NCBI GenBank assembly: GCA_947652735.1
Contig: CANTEG010000008.1
Coordinates: 1 to 64,000, forward strand
DNA length: 64,000 bases
DNA from: an uncultured Lachnospiraceae bacterium
Lineage (GTDB): Bacteria > Bacillota > Clostridia > Lachnospirales > Lachnospiraceae
Direction of reading: 5' to 3'
The position numbers and the translations under genes were made by a program. Below, in pieces: positions 63,010 to 64,000 of the stretch (within the stretch, counting starts at the first letter, position 1; each line of letters starts with the position of its first letter). The notes under the pieces are model-generated. The model was not told the DNA's origin and ran no database searches. It was given only the letters and a program-made list of their open reading frames with translations.

Positions 63010-63786
63010 ATGAATTTAATCAATATAAAAGGAACATGTATAGGGGGCAGATGTCCGAAAATATGTGTTCCGTTCATGGGTACAACGATAGAGGATTATG
63101 AAAGCAATGCGGATGGACTACTTGGTTCATCCGCAAATGCTTTTGTAGATATCGTTGAGATAAGGGCGGATTATTTTAAAAGCCTGAACGACATGGACGA
63201 GTTAACCGTTTTAATGAAACGCATGAACGAAAAGTTAAGCGACAAAATAATTTTATTTACAATACGAAGTGAATGTGAAGGGGGACAGATGCTTGATTTT
63301 GCTGCTCCCACAATTAAAGATATCATCCGCTATGTAATAGAGCATAAGTTGGCTGATATTGTGGATGTTGAGTTAAATCAAGGAGAGGAAGCCTTTGCAT
63401 ATTTAACGGAGCTTGCAAAGAAAAATGATGTTAAGATTGTGGCATCGTATCATAATTTTAATGAGACTCCGCCAAAGGATGAGATAATATCAAAGCTTAC
63501 AAAAATGCAGGACTTAGGGGCTGATATTGCCAAGATAGCGGTTATGCCAAACAATATCCATGATGTGTTTACGCTGATGGATGGGGCGGCTACAGTGAAA
63601 GAAAGTGGAAGCACTCCTGTTATTGCCATTTCCATGGGTGGTCAGGGAACTCTAAGCCGGGTTGCAGGGGAGCTATATGGAAGCGATGTGACATTTGCTT
63701 CCATGGGAGAAAGCTCTGCACCCGGTCAGATTCCTGTAAAACAGTTAAAGAATATAATGGATAATATAACGGCCATTACTCCATAG
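63010..63786 (+). CDS. aroD: 3-dehydroquinate dehydratase, type I
   Basis: A 258-residue shikimate-pathway enzyme that dehydrates 3-dehydroquinate through a Schiff base. The pattern CVPFMGTTIEDYESNAD, DIVEIRADYF, FTIRSECEGGQ, DIVDVELNQG, IVASYHNFNETP (catalytic His) and ADIAKIAVMPNN (Schiff-base Lys), with ISMGGQGTLSRVAGELYGS at the end, is complete. Type I enzymes are usual in Clostridia. GAGAGG precedes the ATG; leader copy C is upstream. Its end overlaps the next gene by 11 bases on the opposite strand. Confidence 0.95.
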   Translation: MNLINIKGTCIGGRCPKICVPFMGTTIEDYESNADGLLGSSANAFVDIVEIRADYFKSLNDMDELTVLMKRMNEKLSDKIILFTIRSECEGGQMLDFAAPTIKDIIRYVIEHKLADIVDVELNQGEEAFAYLTELAKKNDVKIVASYHNFNETPPKDEIISKLTKMQDLGADIAKIAVMPNNIHDVFTLMDGAATVKESGSTPVIAISMGGQGTLSRVAGELYGSDVTFASMGESSAPGQIPVKQLKNIMDNITAITP

Positions 63787-64000
63787 GGAACTTTATTTTC
63801 CATGCGGAACGGGTTGCGTCCAAAAACTTCATAGTATCAATAATCTGTTCGTGTGTATATTCAAGCATTTCGATTTTTCCAGTGATGATGCTTTGACGGG
63901 CAGAAAGGAATTCATATTCGTATCCCGAAATATGATTTTCAGGAAGCTTGACTTCCGTTACAAGATTGTGATTGCCCTGATAGATACGGTATGCTTCAGG
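63776..64000 (-). CDS. C-terminal part of an unknown gene (partial)
   Basis: The minus strand is open from the right window edge to a TAA at 63778-63776, 74 residues. The visible part reads PEAYRIYQGNHNLVTEVKLP onward, with helical HEQIIDTMKFLDATRSAWKI near the end and final KFPME. No motif is recognised. The stop overlaps the aroD end by 11 bases (convergent). Confidence 0.55.
   Translation of the reverse strand, partial: PEAYRIYQGNHNLVTEVKLPENHISGYEYEFLSARQSIITGKIEMLEYTHEQIIDTMKFLDATRSAWKIKFPME

Overview
The window looks like the chromosomal origin region of a low-GC Clostridia, most likely a butyrate-producing member of the Lachnospiraceae. The reasons are the dnaA-dnaN-S4-recF-gyrB-gyrA block, the opposed rpmH-rnpA-yidD-yidC-jag block, a ParA/ParB pair with clustered parS sites, the ptb-buk pair for butyrate formation, and proteins resembling DUF3881 and DUF4446. 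The genus (Coprococcus- or Butyrivibrio-like) is a guess.

Layout, left to right. 0-5 kb: the end of an ABC exporter, a cation/Ca2+ antiporter, tRNA-Arg(CCT), an unusual alanine-racemase-like protein and a GNAT. 4.3-8.9 kb, minus strand: parA-parB-DUF4446-serS-DUF3881. 8.9-11.9 kb: nearly gene-free, very AT-rich DNA with five parS sites. 12-22 kb: argS, a HATPase sensor-like protein, trmB, a tiny Cys-rich gene, tRNA-Lys, a methyltransferase-like protein and several zinc-ribbon membrane proteins. 21.9-27.9 kb, minus strand: thrS with a T-box leader, tyrA, jag, yidC, yidD, rnpA, rpmH. 28-33 kb: a very AT-rich block (small secreted protein, Cys-containing surface protein, ABC-2 exporter) lying between rpmH and dnaA and flanked by two 30-bp imperfect repeats. 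33-42 kb: probable oriC and the dnaA to gyrA operons. 42-48 kb: two-subunit fumarase, two membrane proteins, tRNA-Ser/Asn/Cys, and an AgrB-like protease without a visible AgrD. 48-58 kb: two-domain PPK2, a metal-efflux operon with a clear promoter and ArsR-type operator, maf, an AAA+ protein, an Orn/Lys/Arg decarboxylase and a MATE exporter. 58-64 kb: ptb, buk, a large surface protein, aroD and a partial gene.

The most interesting signal is a recurrent leader element. About ten genes of unrelated function are preceded, always in the sense direction and just before the ribosome binding site, by a related sequence. It begins near GTCAGCCCAT and ends near ATGGGCTGATGTTYAA. The two ends can pair, and the pairing is kept by wobble and compensatory changes between copies. 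Internal hairpin modules are gained or lost from copy to copy. I do not recognise it as a known riboswitch. It is the best candidate here for an undescribed regulatory RNA family. All function calls rest on reading motifs by eye; no searches were run.
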